A stretch of DNA of 64,000 bases from Ophiodon elongatus (GCA_016806645.1 JACSYO010001818.1:3378001-3442000), one strand, 5' to 3'; positions 1 to 12,136 are shown, counted from the first letter of the stretch. The notes: generated from the letters alone by a model not told the origin. Numbers and translations: made by a program.

Positions 1-71
1 CACATAAACATAAAAGACTATAAATAAATGGTTTAACAACAACATAAAACCAGAAATACATTTGTTTTTTT

Positions 72-146
72 CCACTGAAAGTTAGATGAGAAGATTGACA
101 CCTCTCTCATATGTGCAAGGTAAATATGAAGCTGGAGCCAAGCTGT
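72..146 (+). repeat. family B dispersed repeat, left-arm fragment
   Basis: This stretch carries the order GTTAGATGAGAAGATTGA, then a CTCTCATxTGTGCAAGGTAAATATGAAG block and GCTGGAGCCA, which recurs at 33.8, 52.7 and (degenerate) 58.4 kb. Only the outer arm is present; the TTAGCTTAGCTTAGCA core that normally follows is missing, so it is a truncated copy. Non-coding. Family B is described under the near-complete copy at 5245-5741. Confidence 0.72.
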
Positions 147-361
147 ATATTTACCATATATCCCCAAACCTTGAAATATTTCTTAAAATTATATATTTCA
201 AAAAATATATTTGATATTCAATGTGACATATTTTTATAATCCTCTTTCATAAATAATAACAAATATTTTTATAATAAAGATATCATTTAATTAATTAATT
301 TAATTGCATTATTTTGTTATTTACTACAATGAAATGAATATATTTATTTAATTGGTATAGT

Positions 362-412
362 TATCCCGCCACCCTGAATAGGACAAGCGGTTAAAGATAA
401 TGGTTGGATGGA
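362..412 (+). repeat. fish retroelement-type tail ending in (ATGG)n
   Basis: The segment reads CCGCCACCCTGAATAGGACAAGCGGTTAAAG and then runs into repeated GGATGGATGG. From memory this 'ACCCT..AGGA(C/T)AAGCGGTT..ATGGATGG' signature is one of the most frequent interspersed tails in fish genomes. Which retroelement class it belongs to cannot be decided from 50 bases. Confidence 0.55.
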
Positions 413-3400
413 TGGTTGGTATAGTCTTAGATTTAATTCAAAAAAGTTTCCTTTGATACAATAGTCTGATCATTAGACAAAAATGAGGCTTCAAAATCCC
501 AGTTTTATCCACTGCAATTAATACACATGACTGCATTTGTTAGCAATTAGTAACAGGGGAAATAATGTGAGAGCAAAGCACAGCGGGTGGTAATTGAAAT
601 ATTAAAAGATTTCCTTGTAACAAGACATTGTTAGAGTCTCTCTTCTGCTTGCATGTAACACAGAAAAAAAGAGGTCTAGTTGCAGAAAAAGGGCCCTACT
701 TCACTTCACTTAACTGATCAGAGCAAGAACAGTCTCGTCCAACCTCATTAAAACACTCTGGATATGGGATGTGAAGATTCATCCAATCCTTTAAAATCAA
801 ATGTACCATTTAAACTCACATACAGTGCTGTTAAATCAAACAGGTGTCATTTGCTGTCACTTAGATGCTAGTTTTCCAATAGTTTTCCTACCAGCTGCAG
901 CAGGACTGAAGGCGAACGCTATATCAAACCGTTGAAAAAAATGTAATTAATATGAAGGATGAGTGAGTGGAACTGCAATGCAACTGCCATTTATCAGAAC
1001 AAAGACCTGGGATCAAGCCCCAAAGGGTGCGATAAACACAACGTGTCGTTCAGTCATACAAAGCAAAAAAAAGTGAGCAATTAACAAGGTTGAACTTTTT
1101 TTAAATATTAAACACTGACTGCCATGGATACCACAAGTTACGTAATGGAACCTAGAGAGCCTTTGTTGAAGGTGAAGCCTTTGTCAAATAGACCACTTGT
1201 CACTACTCGTAAACATCTTTTTTGGGAAAAATAATTTCTTTTAGAAATTGTTGCTTGTTGTGATGTTTTTTTGCCAGAGGCTCTATACTCATGAGAGTTA
1301 CAGAGCAGCAATTTTCTGCCGTGGTTTTATTAGACTTCTAATTCCATCATTCAGGCAGGAAAGTGCAGCACAATCTGGAGATAACAGAGAAACTTGGGCA
1401 AGGATAAAACTGCAATTTTGGTACAATTCCGGCCACTCAGTTCAGCTGTCGACTTGAAAATCAATAAACAAACAGCATTTTTGTTATTGTCTTGTCATGA
1501 AGTATAGACTTGGCTCAACAATCCAAGATCAGAGTTCTTCCGTCCCTGCCAGTCCAAACCTGGAAATTTTGCCTGCTTTTTACTTGTCATTCATTGTCAA
1601 AGCTTGGCTCTCCACTCTCATCAATCATTCATCGCTTTACCGATGTCTCCACCAGCCCCGCAGCCAAAATAGCCAAGCTCAATGCAAAATAATCTAAATG
1701 TAAGCTGTCACATGGAAGAACGGTGGTTGTACCGCAGGAACCTTTCCTACACCTTTTATCGAAGCCATTTGAACAAAACTATGTCTGACCACGAAGGTTG
1801 TTTGGCGCCAGCTACAAGTAATTGTTGTCTGAAAAAGAAACTCGGGACGGCGGCGAAAGAAATTTCATCCACTGTCATCATCCCGAGCCATTAGTGAGGC
1901 TATTTGATCAGTGTTAACGCGGAGCCCGGACATGGACGCCAGCCAAGCTGCAAATCACACTCGCAACCGCTGAATGAAAGGAAAGCCGCGTGCAGACACA
2001 TGTACGACGAAGCGTCCGAGGCTTAGAAATGACACGTATGTGCGGTTTCTTTAACCATGCAGCGCTTGAAGAGGTTCACGGTTCAGTAGCTGGCAATGAC
2101 CTCAGGGGTGCGGAGGCAGCCGAATGGGCAGAACTGTGTGCACACTGCGAGGCAGCAGATAAGCATCCAGGCTACGGCCTGTGGACAGGAAATGGTCAGA
2201 AGTGAGGGGAAAAGGTTGTCCAGAGAGCTCCGTCAGTGACATCCTGAGCATTATCTCACTGAAGCATTGCGATGCACATGTTTGCGTGAGCTGTAACTGT
2301 TCCATTTGCATTTCATGGGACCGAAGTCTGTTTTTTTGTTTTTTGTTTTTTTTTGTTGTTCCGAAAGACATTTTGTTCCTTCACAAGCACACCCACTGCT
2401 GCTACACAGGAACTCCTCTCCAGACCGTTGTCAATCCAGCTGCGCTAGAATGCCCTTAGAGAGTCGTGCTCATTTCAATATTTATTGAAATGTTATCAAA
2501 ACCACTCAGAGCGACTCGCAGCAATCAATGCTGTTTAGGCTCAGTGCTGCAGAGGCAGGTCTCTCCACTCTCACCGCCATTGTTTGTCTCCGTGCCAGTC
2601 ACACTCATCCCTCTGAAGAGAAGATGGAGTCACACCTCTGTAATTCCTGCCCCAAAGGAACGGCACAATTTAGATTGCATGCTGGCTGACTACAATGCGT
2701 TTTAATTGACGGAGCGTTTATTTTGCACATAAGAACACGTTAAAGGGTAGGGGGACACTATGTTGCACAGGAGGCCCGCCCGGCAGGGTCTCTTTTATTT
2801 CCAACGAAATCATTTGCCAATACCAACAATTATCCCTGATGGTAACTAACAGTTTGCCTGAAGAAGAACCTCCGGCAAATCAAATGATCCCTTTTCCTCT
2901 CCGAAAGCACACAACCTTCCAGCCAGGTAACAACAAACTGTTACAATGAAAGCAATAAAGAGATACAGGGGATAATAAATGATAAATGAAACAGTAATCC
3001 ACAGGGCGACTGTAGTCATCAGAAAAGGAAACAAGAGCACTTAGTCCCCCGTGTTTCACGAACAGAGATAGAAGTTTGTCACGATGGGCCGAGCTTTATG
3101 TTCCCAGCAGCGCAAATATCTGTGTCTCTCGCTGCACTTATAAAGGGCAAGGAGGGGGAATGGATTTGCCTTTTGGGCTTAAGTGGTCTGAGAGGGGATG
3201 GATTAAAGAATCATGAGATAAACAACTGACAAACCTGCAGCCCAGGCTTCGCCAACACTACGTCAGCAGCGGCATGTCCCTAAATTATCCTCTCTCTGTG
3301 TCCATACTGACTCTTTTAGTTGCATTTTTAGCATACATTCAAATCCATGCATACTACACTGGCATAGATCTAGTTGAGTATTAAACATTCATTGCTAAAG

Positions 3401-5244
3401 GAATGTTAAGGCCAAATTGTTTAGCACAAAACGAGCTTTTCTCCAGAATGCAAAATTAAAACGATGCTTTCACATAGAGGCTTCATATTGTAATTGTACT
3501 GTATTCAGTGATATATTTATTGCAGTTATTATAATCATGAAGACAAGCAGAAGTGGCAGAAGTTACAGGTGAATGCATTTTAACAACTAAAATAGACACA
3601 GCAGTGTGAAGATAAAAGTTCACTTATTTCTTCAGTGAAAAAAAAAAAGATAGAAATAAAACCTTATTAAAGGAAAAAGCCTTGCGATATGAGTCCTGAT
3701 TGATTTGGCAACATCCGTTGTTATCGGTTACAGCAAGTGCACTTTGATACTACAACAAACTCTCTTTGAGCAGCTACTTGTCAGAAGTATAACAGAAGAG
3801 CTGGTGTATCTGTTTACAGTGCAGCCAAACACACTCACGTTGTTTTAATAGCGATGTCAGTCAATAATAATTACAACCATGATCTGATACCATGCTGCAC
3901 ACAGTGAACAGTGATCAGTGAGTGTTAAAAATGAGATCAAAATTAAAATCAGGAACGCTTGATGACACGCTACGTCCTTTCCTGTGAATCCGTCATGCAT
4001 AGGTGGACAATTTTAATCCAGCGAGGGAATGGCAGACCCCGCCACAAACAATGAAAACTGCTATATAAAGAGGTCATTACAGACTGTAAATACATTGGTT
4101 GGCTACTGCTGAAAAAAAAAAAAGAAAAAAAAAAAGGCTTTTCTTTCACGAAAATCTTAAGGATTGCACCTTTAAATGTACTTTACATTTACTTCCAACG
4201 AATGTATTTCAGCCTCAGAGATGACGAGTCCATCTCAAACCGTAAGGAAGCGTCTCAGTGCTTTCAGGAGAAGATTGTTCTCTCTTCGGTAGCTTTAATG
4301 GAGTGGCTGTACTGATGCCGCTGTTGGTGGTGAAATTGGTATCTCTGTCCCACCGATGATGGATTTCCCCCAGTATGATTGTTGGAACATACTGGGTCAA
4401 AAATAGTGAACGCACTCACATTTCATGCTCTTTCTAAGGGAAACCCACTGACTTTTATTGTGTTTTAAGATGTTTTCTATTTAATTCCGCTATCGTTGTT
4501 TTGGAAATACATTAACGGTATATCATTCAAGGGTATATTAAAGCAAGACAGAGAGACACTCTACCATTTAGAGAGTAGAGTGGCTAAGACTACTGATCCA
4601 GGTGTGTATGGGTACTGTCCTTGCCAGCGATAAGAGAAGGTCCTTTCTGATGAAAGGACAAACGGGGTGTATCCATCTGGTTCTTCACCTTTTTACTCAT
4701 CATCCTGCCAAAATACAGATTCCTTTGGAGCTGAGCCAGGCATAATGTATGAACTGTTATAGCGCCGTCTCCTCAATCCGTCTAGTGAGGTTTTTCATTA
4801 ATCTGTCCTTCATTTTTCTCATAACCCTCAACACTTATGGAATTTTTTCTTCTTCTTCCCCCACACAGTATATTAGACATTTACTGCAGAGGTCACAGTA
4901 GAAGTATATCACTTCATCCCACAGATCCTCTCCCGCCAGACATCCGATGTATGAACAAGCCGGGGATCTCACAGGACACTGAGCAGATGGCGAAACCACA
5001 CAGTGTCAGCACTTTCCCCCCGGCAACCTGAGAGACTCACTATGGTCAAATGAAACGCGAGACATAGCAGACACCTTCAAAGTCTATTTATATAGCATTC
5101 TGCAGACGGGCTTCTGCGTCTGAAGGAGAACCTAAAAAACGCACTGGTCGCTTCTCAGAAATATTGTCCTAAATACATGACCTATCCAAAAAAATGTCAT
5201 AATACAGTAAACCCATACAGTGTGGCGGTATTAGGTTTGTTTCG
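413..5244. other. gene-free, mostly unique DNA
   Basis: No exon-like or family-recognisable open frame was found on either strand; all frames are below about 95 codons. Landmarks are a POU-type octamer ATTTGCAT at 2304-2311, a T-rich tract around 2330-2360, an A11 run at 3638-3648 and an A12-G-A11 tract at 4112-4135. The last sits near AAGGATTGCACCTTTAAA, which resembles the end of a fish interspersed repeat, but I could not define a boundary. Confidence 0.6.
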
Positions 5245-5741
5245 TTGAAGGAAAAGTTTGCTTGCTCCGAGTTAGACGAGAATATCAAAATCATTCTCTT
5301 GTTGGTGCTGGAAATAAATAAGAATTTGGAGCCAGTAGCCGGTTATCTTAGCTTAGCACAGAGACTGGAAACAGGGGGAAACTAACTAGTAACACAATCC
5401 ACTCACTAGCGCCTCTAAAGTCACTGATTAACTTCTTTGTTTTAATCCATATCTAAACCAAACAGAAAACACTTGGAGTTGTATATAATCACAACACCCC
5501 ATAAAATGGTGAGTTGTGCAACACTTGGTTTTACTTCATTTTTTGTACAGATTAACCAAAACTTCCAACCAATAAGTGAGCTTTGAAACTGCTAGGTGGA
5601 TTGTGCTCCCCTTTGACAGAGCCAGGCTCCCCGTTTCCAGTCCTTGTGCTAAGCTAAGCTGAATGGCTTCTGGCTCTAGCTACATGTTTAGCGTACTTAG
5701 CAATAAAGCAAGTAAGCGCATTTCCCAAACCTATCCTTTAA
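5245..5741. repeat. family B fold-back (palindromic) repeat, near-complete copy
   Basis: The two halves are inverted copies of each other. The left arm has GGAGCCAGTAGCCGG, TTATCTTAGCTTAGCACA and GACTGGAAACAGGGGGAAAC; the right arm holds the reverse complements (CCCCGTTTCCAGTC, TTGTGCTAAGCTAAGC, TGGCTCTAG), and its outer end CATTTCCCAAACCTATCCTT mirrors the left-end AAGGAAAAGTTTGC. The centre of symmetry lies near 5502, within CACAACACC..GGTGAGTTGTG, giving arms of about 240-257 bases. No open frame for a transposase is present, so it is a non-autonomous inverted-repeat element of unknown helper class. Six other copies or fragments occur in the window (72, 14840, 19011, 33755, 52661, 58376). 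Confidence 0.82.
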
Positions 5742-7199
5742 AATGACTCCAATATCAAGTTTAATGTATTCATAATCCCTACTTTTACTACACCACGTTA
5801 ATTAAAAAAAAGGTACTATTACTACTACTACAATGAATTTCAATGCATGATATGTGATCGGGCCCGTCAGTGGTAGAAGAGTGTGTAGAGAGGGATTGTT
5901 CTCCTCACCAGTGCATCGATTGTCTCCCACTCTAATTCTGTCCCGTCTCCAGTGTCCCAAAGAAAGGTGGCCAGCCTGTCCAGATCAATCACAAATGTAT
6001 TGTTGGACAAGAAACAATTGTTTATTGTTTTTCGGGCTTAACTTGCTTCCTGATGAAGTTCATTGATCTCTAAAGCAATCTAGGGTCCCTGGCTCCACAT
6101 CATTTGTTCCTCCGCTGAAATGATTGGTTTGATCTTAAGGCCAGGCATCAGCTGTAATTACTGAGATGGGATTTCAACTGTCAGCATGATAAATGGCCAT
6201 TTGACTTTATTTGTCTTGGCCTTGCCATTGACTCACAGGGCTACCTGTCACTGAGGTATTCCATTTCCTCAACTCAGCATCACACACACACAGTAGCATA
6301 TTAAATACCTCTTCCATCACTTCAACAGAACATCTTTCGATAATAACAGATAGTTGTCGGAGCAAAATGCCCGAGGAGAGCAGAATGGCTGGACAAGTCA
6401 ACTTCTTGTTTTTCCGGGGAGACCTTTTTCTTTTCTTTTTTTTTTACTGCTGTCAGAAACTTTGTTTACCTAACTCAGCCTCTCTGGTCCTCCACACACA
6501 TCGCCTGAGACCCACTTTCTTTTTCTTTTTGTTACAAATCATTAAGCTGGGTTGCAGCGGGAATTCACGAGGGCGGGGTTGAGCTTCTTGCAGGTGCAGA
6601 TCTCGGGAGGTGTTTTTGTGCATCAATGAATGCAGCTTCTGGCCCTGGGTGGCCTTAGCCCTCAGCCCCGAGAAAGAATCAATTGTGTTACAAGACAGGA
6701 ACACAATGCTAACGATAACAGCCATGAACAAGGGTTATTCACAGCACTGAATAAACACATTTTATTGTGACGCTGGTATTTGTCTGAATGAAGAGGATTG
6801 CGGTGAAGAAGTCTGAGCGTCACACGCTCGCCTAGGATGCCCTTTTTAAAGCAACCTATTCCTTTTCTGTGAAACATGCTGCTTGAGCACCATGTCTTTC
6901 TGAATGTGGCTAGTCCTCAGAATTCATTTTTTTACTCCTCCACAAATGGGAAACTGCCGTGAAAAAAGCCATTCATTTTGCCGGTGCACAGCCAGGCAGC
7001 ACCAAACAAGAAATCCTCCGAATTTCAGTAGTAGTAGTCGAAAACCATAATAGAAGTTTGTCTTTCTGCCCAGCTCCTCACAGCCTTTCATTTCAGCGTG
7101 GCGGTGCTCTTTCCAGATCAATTATTCCCACTAAAATAAGTAAGAGGAGGCCATGAAATATTAAAGCAGAGGCTGAGCAGAGGTTGAAAGCTTCCCTAA
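5742..7199. other. gene-free DNA with short simple tracts
   Basis: No supported gene. A short (TAC)n run lies at 5815-5831, directly after the fold-back element. Pyrimidine-rich tracts lie around 6421-6446 and 6515-6535. Overlapping short frames on both strands around 6.4-6.9 kb are low-complexity (strings of Phe or Lys) and are not credible coding sequence. Confidence 0.6.
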
Positions 7200-7861
7200 C
7201 GCGGGGGTGTTGTATCTGTTATATTTTTCATGACGATGGAGGGACCGCGGCGAGGAGGAGGCGCTGCAGTCGCTTGGGGCCGTTTCCGTGGTAGCTAATT
7301 TGGTCGGCGGCCAGAACCCGACCAGATGAAGACCCCGTCCAGAGTTGAAAGAGGGCCAGAAAGCTCATGGCCTCGCCCCCTCTCCCCCCCCCCCCCTCCC
7401 ACCTATTAACCACAGTCACTGTTTATTATTTAATGCTGCGGCAGTTTCGGCTGCTGACTCAAACTGTGTGCTCACACATGCAGAATGAGATGTGAGACGG
7501 TGGCGTGTTTACTCTGCGCGCCTCGCAGCATCGTCAGTGTTTTCCTCGCCTTTCATCTCCTTACTCGAGCTTAGCGCCACGAGGCAGGAGCTCTGCATCT
7601 GACTAAATAGGGAGATTTGTTTGCCTGATTGAAATGCAGATCAAACTTCCAAAGTAGTCTTTGTACGCAGCTTGACAAATACATTACTCTCACATATTTT
7701 CTTAGCGCGCCGCAACGTTAGATTACCGCGGATTTCACCTGCGACATATTTTTCCGGAGCCTCAGCTTTTTCTGCATCAAGAGCGAGCGACTGAGGGAGC
7801 GCGCTGACACGCCGTCCGGGGCGCTAAGTTCAGCATGTTTATTAGCGCGTTTAATGTGTCG
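7200..7861. promoter_or_regulatory. CpG island-like interval
   Basis: I counted 47 CpG dinucleotides between 7200 and 7861, whereas most neighbouring 60-base lines hold none to two. They fall in two clusters: 7200-7320 (about 13) and 7681-7861 (about 19, with AGCGCGCCGCAACG, ACCGCGG, GAGCGAGCGAC and GCGCGCTGACACGCCGTCC). A C13 run lies at 7384-7396 between them. In vertebrates such islands mark promoters or regulatory elements of developmental genes. No TATA box, initiator or 5' exon can be named, and the downstream ATG at 7835 opens only a 117-codon frame that runs through a TG microsatellite. An unannotated transcript start or distal regulatory island is inferred, not shown. Confidence 0.5.
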
Positions 7862-8058
7862 CATGAAAAAGTCATGAGCCTACTCTCAGAACTACAATGT
7901 CCTCCACGTGTCACTGTTTTCCCAGCTGCCATGTTTTATGTATTTAACATCTTTTCTTTTGTCCACCCACTGTTCCCATCCTGCCCGCGTCGTGGAAATG
8001 TGCTATTAGCTCTCAAATTAGCTGTCATTAGCTGTCAAAGAAGCACATGCTACAATAC

Positions 8059-8060
<2 letters not shown>

Positions 8061-8095
<35 letters not shown>
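8061..8095. repeat. (TG)n microsatellite
   Basis: Uninterrupted alternating TG over 35 bases, ending at TCTGAG. Alternating purine-pyrimidine sequence of this kind can adopt Z-DNA. The cysteine-valine string in an overlapping frame is a by-product of this tract. Confidence 0.95.
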
Positions 8096-8096
<1 letters not shown>

Positions 8097-9437
8097 TGAG
8101 AAGTGGGGCAGCAGTGACTAGGCACATCTCACTGATGGAGCTTCAAAGCTTATTGTTATCACTGTGCGCGAGCCAAGCATCAGTCTGATGCAGATCAAAC
8201 AGCTCATTTGTCACTCTGAAACAAACGTTGAGCGGACGGGATTTTTATTCATCAAACCTACACAGCACTTTTCAAACAGCACGGTTCACCGACTCCCTTG
8301 AAACGCTTTTGTTGTAATTCAACAATGATGCAAATTCAGTCTTTTCTCTTTATTGTAAAATAATGCAGGTTTCGTGGCGGTGCCTTTGCTTGAATCATGA
8401 GCGGAAGGCGAGACGAGGTTATCCAGGTCATCGGACGGAAAGCTAATGCCGGTATATTGCGTTGTTAGACATCATTTTTCATGGGCTTTAATATGTTGCT
8501 CGTGTCTGTTCTGGATCTCTCCGTGATAAAAGAGCCAGCTGACCCACATTACAAAAAGCATATTTCCTCACTTACCTCTAGTGGTATTTAGCCAGTTGGT
8601 TTGGGAGTTTCTTACTCAGGTTTTAAAATATCCATCTTGACTTCTGCTGAATACGAATAGAATAAAGACGACCGCCTACACTGGAAAAACTTTTTTACCA
8701 AGAACAAAATATGTATTGATTACAGCAAGGTCTCCGGATAAGTTTTTTTTCGACAGTGTGTAACAGGAAAAGGAACTATATATTTTTTTCAGTATTTTGA
8801 GTGAATTCACCTTTTAAATTATTGAGTGTTTTGTATTGAGAAGAGTGAAATCTGCTCTCTCATTTCAATGTGCTTATGATCTGTCCAATGATCCGACAAC
8901 ATGACACATGGATGCGCATGCAAAGATGCACTATGACGTTTTGCTTTGAGTAATGTCAAGCTTGATTCCCGCCCCCCCCTCAAAAACAATTATCAGAAGG
9001 TGAAGATTGTTCATAAAAACCTGCGAGGACTTGATAAAACACTCGACATCCAGATATTTAGACGACCAAACGTTCAACAGGTGGTGTCCTGTTGTTGAAC
9101 CCAAGTTAATACTGCGAATCCAAGTTCCTTCAACTTTGAGGAAATGTAAATTGCCGTTGTATTCAGCGCGGTGACTTTAGGTGAACCTTAGCAGCGAGCT
9201 GTAAACAAACACCCGAGAGAAAGGTTTGTCGAGTACGACACCGAGATCCAGAGCTGAACTCCGCCCCACGGAGGAAACAAGGAAGGAGCTGTTGGAGTGT
9301 GTGAATTACACCGGCAGCACATGAATATTTAAAGTGTGATCAGGAGAGACCTCCATTATGTCAGCTACTGAGCTGTAATGTCATGGCTGATTATGAGAGC
9401 AACGGTTCATGTGCGGCTGTTGAGCTGACAAAATCAA

Positions 9438-9441
<4 letters not shown>
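8096..9441. other. gene-free DNA
   Basis: No supported gene. The stretch 9165-9290 has a mild local excess of CpG (for example AGCGCGG, AGCGAG, GTCGAGTACGACACCGAG), weaker than the 7.2-7.86 kb island. A C8 run lies near 8972. No recognisable repeat copy was found. Confidence 0.55.

Positions 9442-9482
<41 letters not shown>
9442..9482. repeat. (CT)n microsatellite
   Basis: About 20 uninterrupted CT units, a pure polypyrimidine-polypurine tract, followed by CACACACA and then an A-rich segment to about 9540. Tracts like this can form triplex (H-DNA) structures and are length-polymorphic in fish. Confidence 0.95.
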
Positions 9483-9484
<2 letters not shown>

Positions 9485-10551
9485 CACACAAACATGCTCA
9501 TATGCAGACATGGAAAAACAAAAAAAAACAAAAAAAAAACAATCAGATGAAGGGGATCGAACAACATATTGGGGGAAAATCATTTCTGAACAACCTCAGA
9601 CTTTTTCTCTTTTCACCAAAAGTGCTTTCCACCATAGCATCATACTTATCCATCGTGGAGCCCCTCGTCGCAGCAGAGGGTGCAGCGCACTCAGAAGCCG
9701 TGCCACTTCCTTTACATCACCGCTGATCTCGGGGGCACTGTCGCAAATGAGAATTTAAACTTGATGAATGATGGCGTCAGTCCACACCGTGTGCTCCTCT
9801 GCGCCTGAATCAATTTAAGTAACTTTCCCCCCACAGTGAGAATGGACTTTTTTTTGTTAAATGACTTCATGCGAAAAAATTATAGCTATAAATTTGAAGC
9901 CAACACCAGCTGTTATGAAGATTTATCGCAGTACTTAATGATAATATACCACCGCGCCTCGCCATATCAAACGCAGAGGCCACTGGAGGTCAGCCAATGA
10001 GATTTGGGGTTATTGTTATTTCCTGGGCCCGGCGTGAAATTAGTTTGACAGCAAAATCAACAGCTTCTGTGATAATTGCCGGTTGTCAGATTTAAGGTGG
10101 ATACGTCCTTGGTGAACCCAGTTGTTCAAAAATTATTTTCACCACTGTGACATAATCTGTTTGTCCGTTTCAGAGCAGTAAAACATGACGATTCTCACTG
10201 AAAATCTTTCAGACAAGACAAATTGGACTTGCTTTTTAATAAAATACTAGGTCATTAAAACATTATTGGTATATTATGTTCAGTTAACGGATCATTTCAT
10301 CATAATCACACATTCGGCTATGGTCAGTCATGATCTCAGATTGGAATAATAGCCACAGGCTAACAAGCATTGACACAAGGGCAGGATCCCATCTAGCGAG
10401 TCCAGAAGCTCCAGGCAGTATCTTTTGTTTTCTTTGGCATATGGGGAGCAGATTGGCTTGTGAAGGAAGGTTCAACTGCTCGCCAATTTCAAATCTGAAT
10501 TAAAACTCTGCGTTGCTTTCCTCTGTTGCATCTGGGCCAACTTACAACTAT
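9483..10551. other. gene-free DNA
   Basis: A-rich at the left edge (9516-9540), otherwise mixed sequence. The two overlapping frames of 74 and 82 codons at 9502-9758 begin in the A-rich run and show no domain. No repeat copy was recognised before the family C start at 10552. Confidence 0.55.
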
Positions 10552-10826
10552 AGGGCCGGGCGGTATGGTGAAAATAAATAACAGGATATATTTGACCAAA
10601 TACCTTGATATCGCTATTGGGACAGTATTGTAGTGTTGGCTATCGGTGCTTTTAAAATAATAATCATCAGTAGTGTGGATATAATGACTAAGTGGTTAAA
10701 GGCAAATAATATAACAGCTCGAACAGTCTGGTAAATTCAGAAAAATAAATCACTTCACTGTAATGCAGCCTTTAAAACCAGGAAAAGACAACACCATATA
10801 ACCATCATTCAATATCCAATATCCTA
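10552..10826 (+). repeat. family C dispersed repeat (GGGC..GGGCGATA-type end)
   Basis: It begins AGGGCCGGGCGGTATGGTGAAAATA and continues with TTTGACCAAATACCTTGATATCG, ACAGTATTGTAGTGTTG and TATCGGTGCTTTTAAAATA. The same ordered blocks reappear at 63890-64000. The body includes GTGGATATAATGACTAAGTGG and GCAGCCTTTAAAACCAGGAAAAG, which I recall from a widespread fish repeat with TIR-like ends. The right end (CAATATCCAATATCC) is decayed, so the inverted terminus is not cleanly visible. No transposase frame is present. Confidence 0.75.
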
Positions 10827-10839
10827 CTAACAACTCATT

Positions 10840-11085
10840 ACTGCACTATATGCACTATAATTGTATTTTTGGTGCATTCCATTTGTATTTTATTTTATTT
10901 TATGTATTTTATTTCCTTTCATTTTTAAAATCTCATCTTATTTTATTTTATTTTATCTTTTAGTGTGTAATGTTTTTTAAATGTCCTTTTAATGCTTTTC
11001 TTTGCTCATGAAAAACACTTTTATTATAATCCCTCCTGTGTTTGAAATGTGCTTTACAAATAAAGCAGGCTTGCCTGCAGCGAAC
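10840..11085 (+). repeat. probable retroposon 3' tail (AT-rich, ends GTGCTTTACAAATAAAG)
   Basis: A T/A-rich stretch with repeated TTTTATTTTATTTTA is followed by TTTGAAATGTGCTTTACAAA and TAAAGCAGGCTTGCCTGC. The 'GAAATGTGCT(A/T)TA.AAATAAA..TTGCCT' motif is, from memory, a common 3' end of fish LINE or SINE copies. Class and full extent are not determined; it sits directly behind the family C copy. Confidence 0.45.
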
Positions 11086-11937
11086 TAAACTTTGTCACGC
11101 AGTATTAAAGTGAGTTAGTAACACTATTTATGGTTGTAATACTTCCATTGCAATCACTTGCAGATAGTTTGGTAACATATAAAAGTCGAGTTGGCATGAA
11201 GAGGTGAGTTTTTGTCAACGCTGGACTCAAAAGGCGAGGCTATGGCTATTTTGTGGATGTACCTGTACTAGTGCAGACCCATTACATATCTAGTTTTCAG
11301 CCAAGATTTTAATATTTTTTATTTGTTCTGGACTGTGTAAGAAATGAAACATCCTCACGTCGAATATAAAACACATGAATATATAAAACACAAAAATGAA
11401 TTTGTGAGCACTGCTTGCACGAACGTTTCGACATGTTTCACAAATGATTGTCACTCCCAAATTGCAGATACATTTGCAAGCCCTTCAGGGCTCTTGCACA
11501 CTCATGCATAAGCAAGAGGAAATTATCTTTGTGTTTCAAATCATAGCTCGTTAGTGTCGCAAATTTGGTGAAATGGGCTCTCGATTCTCAGGTTGCTGGC
11601 ATGTTTTAAAATATCCTGTTGCCGGGCAGCATTTCTTTGTTTTTTTTTCGGTTTCAAAAGCAAATTGAAAAAAAAAACAACAACAACAAACAAACGGCAC
11701 AGTTTTTATAAAAAAAGAAGAAAAAAAAGAGGTGTTGGTGTTTTCTTCATGACCAGAGCAGAGCAAATCTTGAGTCGAGACATGGCGAGATTTTACCGAT
11801 TCTGCACGGTGGATGATATCGTGAGCTTTGCATACCGTAAGAAATACTTTAATCTGTACAGAAGCAGAATGAGTGCGACCCTCTGGAGGTAGGGTCATTT
11901 CTAATTGATCAACTTGAGATAGAGATAGAGAGATAGA
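11086..11937. other. gene-free DNA
   Basis: No supported gene. Frames of 99 (+) and 115 (-) codons overlap around 11551-11898, but both pass through A-rich tracts (11668-11732) that code for lysine or phenylalanine strings, and neither shows a domain. A short GATA-rich run (AGATAGAGATAGAGAGATAGAG) sits at 11916-11938 against the SINE start. Confidence 0.5.
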
Positions 11938-12136
11938 GCGGGTCGTCCACTAATTGGAAGATTGGCGGTTCGATCCGCGGCTCCTCCAGTCCGCATGTCA
12001 GAGTATCTTTGGGCAAGACACTGAACCCCATTGCCTCTCGAAGGCTGTGCCATCACTGTCTGAGTGCGGGTGAATGAGCATTTCATTTAGATTAGGTTCC
12101 GATGGGCAGGTGGCCCCTTGCATCGCAGCCTCAGCT
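11938..12136 (+). repeat. tRNA-derived SINE, 5'-truncated
   Basis: A pol III B-box GGTTCGATCCG lies at 11967-11977, preceded by GCGGGTCGTCCACTAATTGGAAGATTGGC in tRNA-like order. Downstream TCCAGTCCGCATGTC, GGGCAAGACACTGAACCCC and a 3' part with GGGTGAATGAGCA and GCAGGTGGCCCCTTGCA match a fish SINE pattern I recall. The A-box half is missing; the sequence instead abuts a GATA-rich run. A second copy with the same B-box and GACACTGAAC block is at 50583-50700. It is not a functional tRNA gene because the cloverleaf 5' half is absent. Confidence 0.72.

Noticed and set aside
9165..9290. Second CpG island
   Set aside because: CpG density rises only over about 100 bases and is well below that at 7200-7861.
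11593..11892. 99-codon frame whose last third looks protein-like
   Set aside because: The first two thirds are Phe/Lys-rich simple sequence. The last part has no known domain and directly abuts SINE-flanking DNA.
11967..11977. Possible tRNA gene at a perfect-looking B-box (also at 50643-50653)
   Set aside because: No complete cloverleaf or acceptor stem is present. Both copies continue into a shared tRNA-unrelated body, so they are SINE copies.
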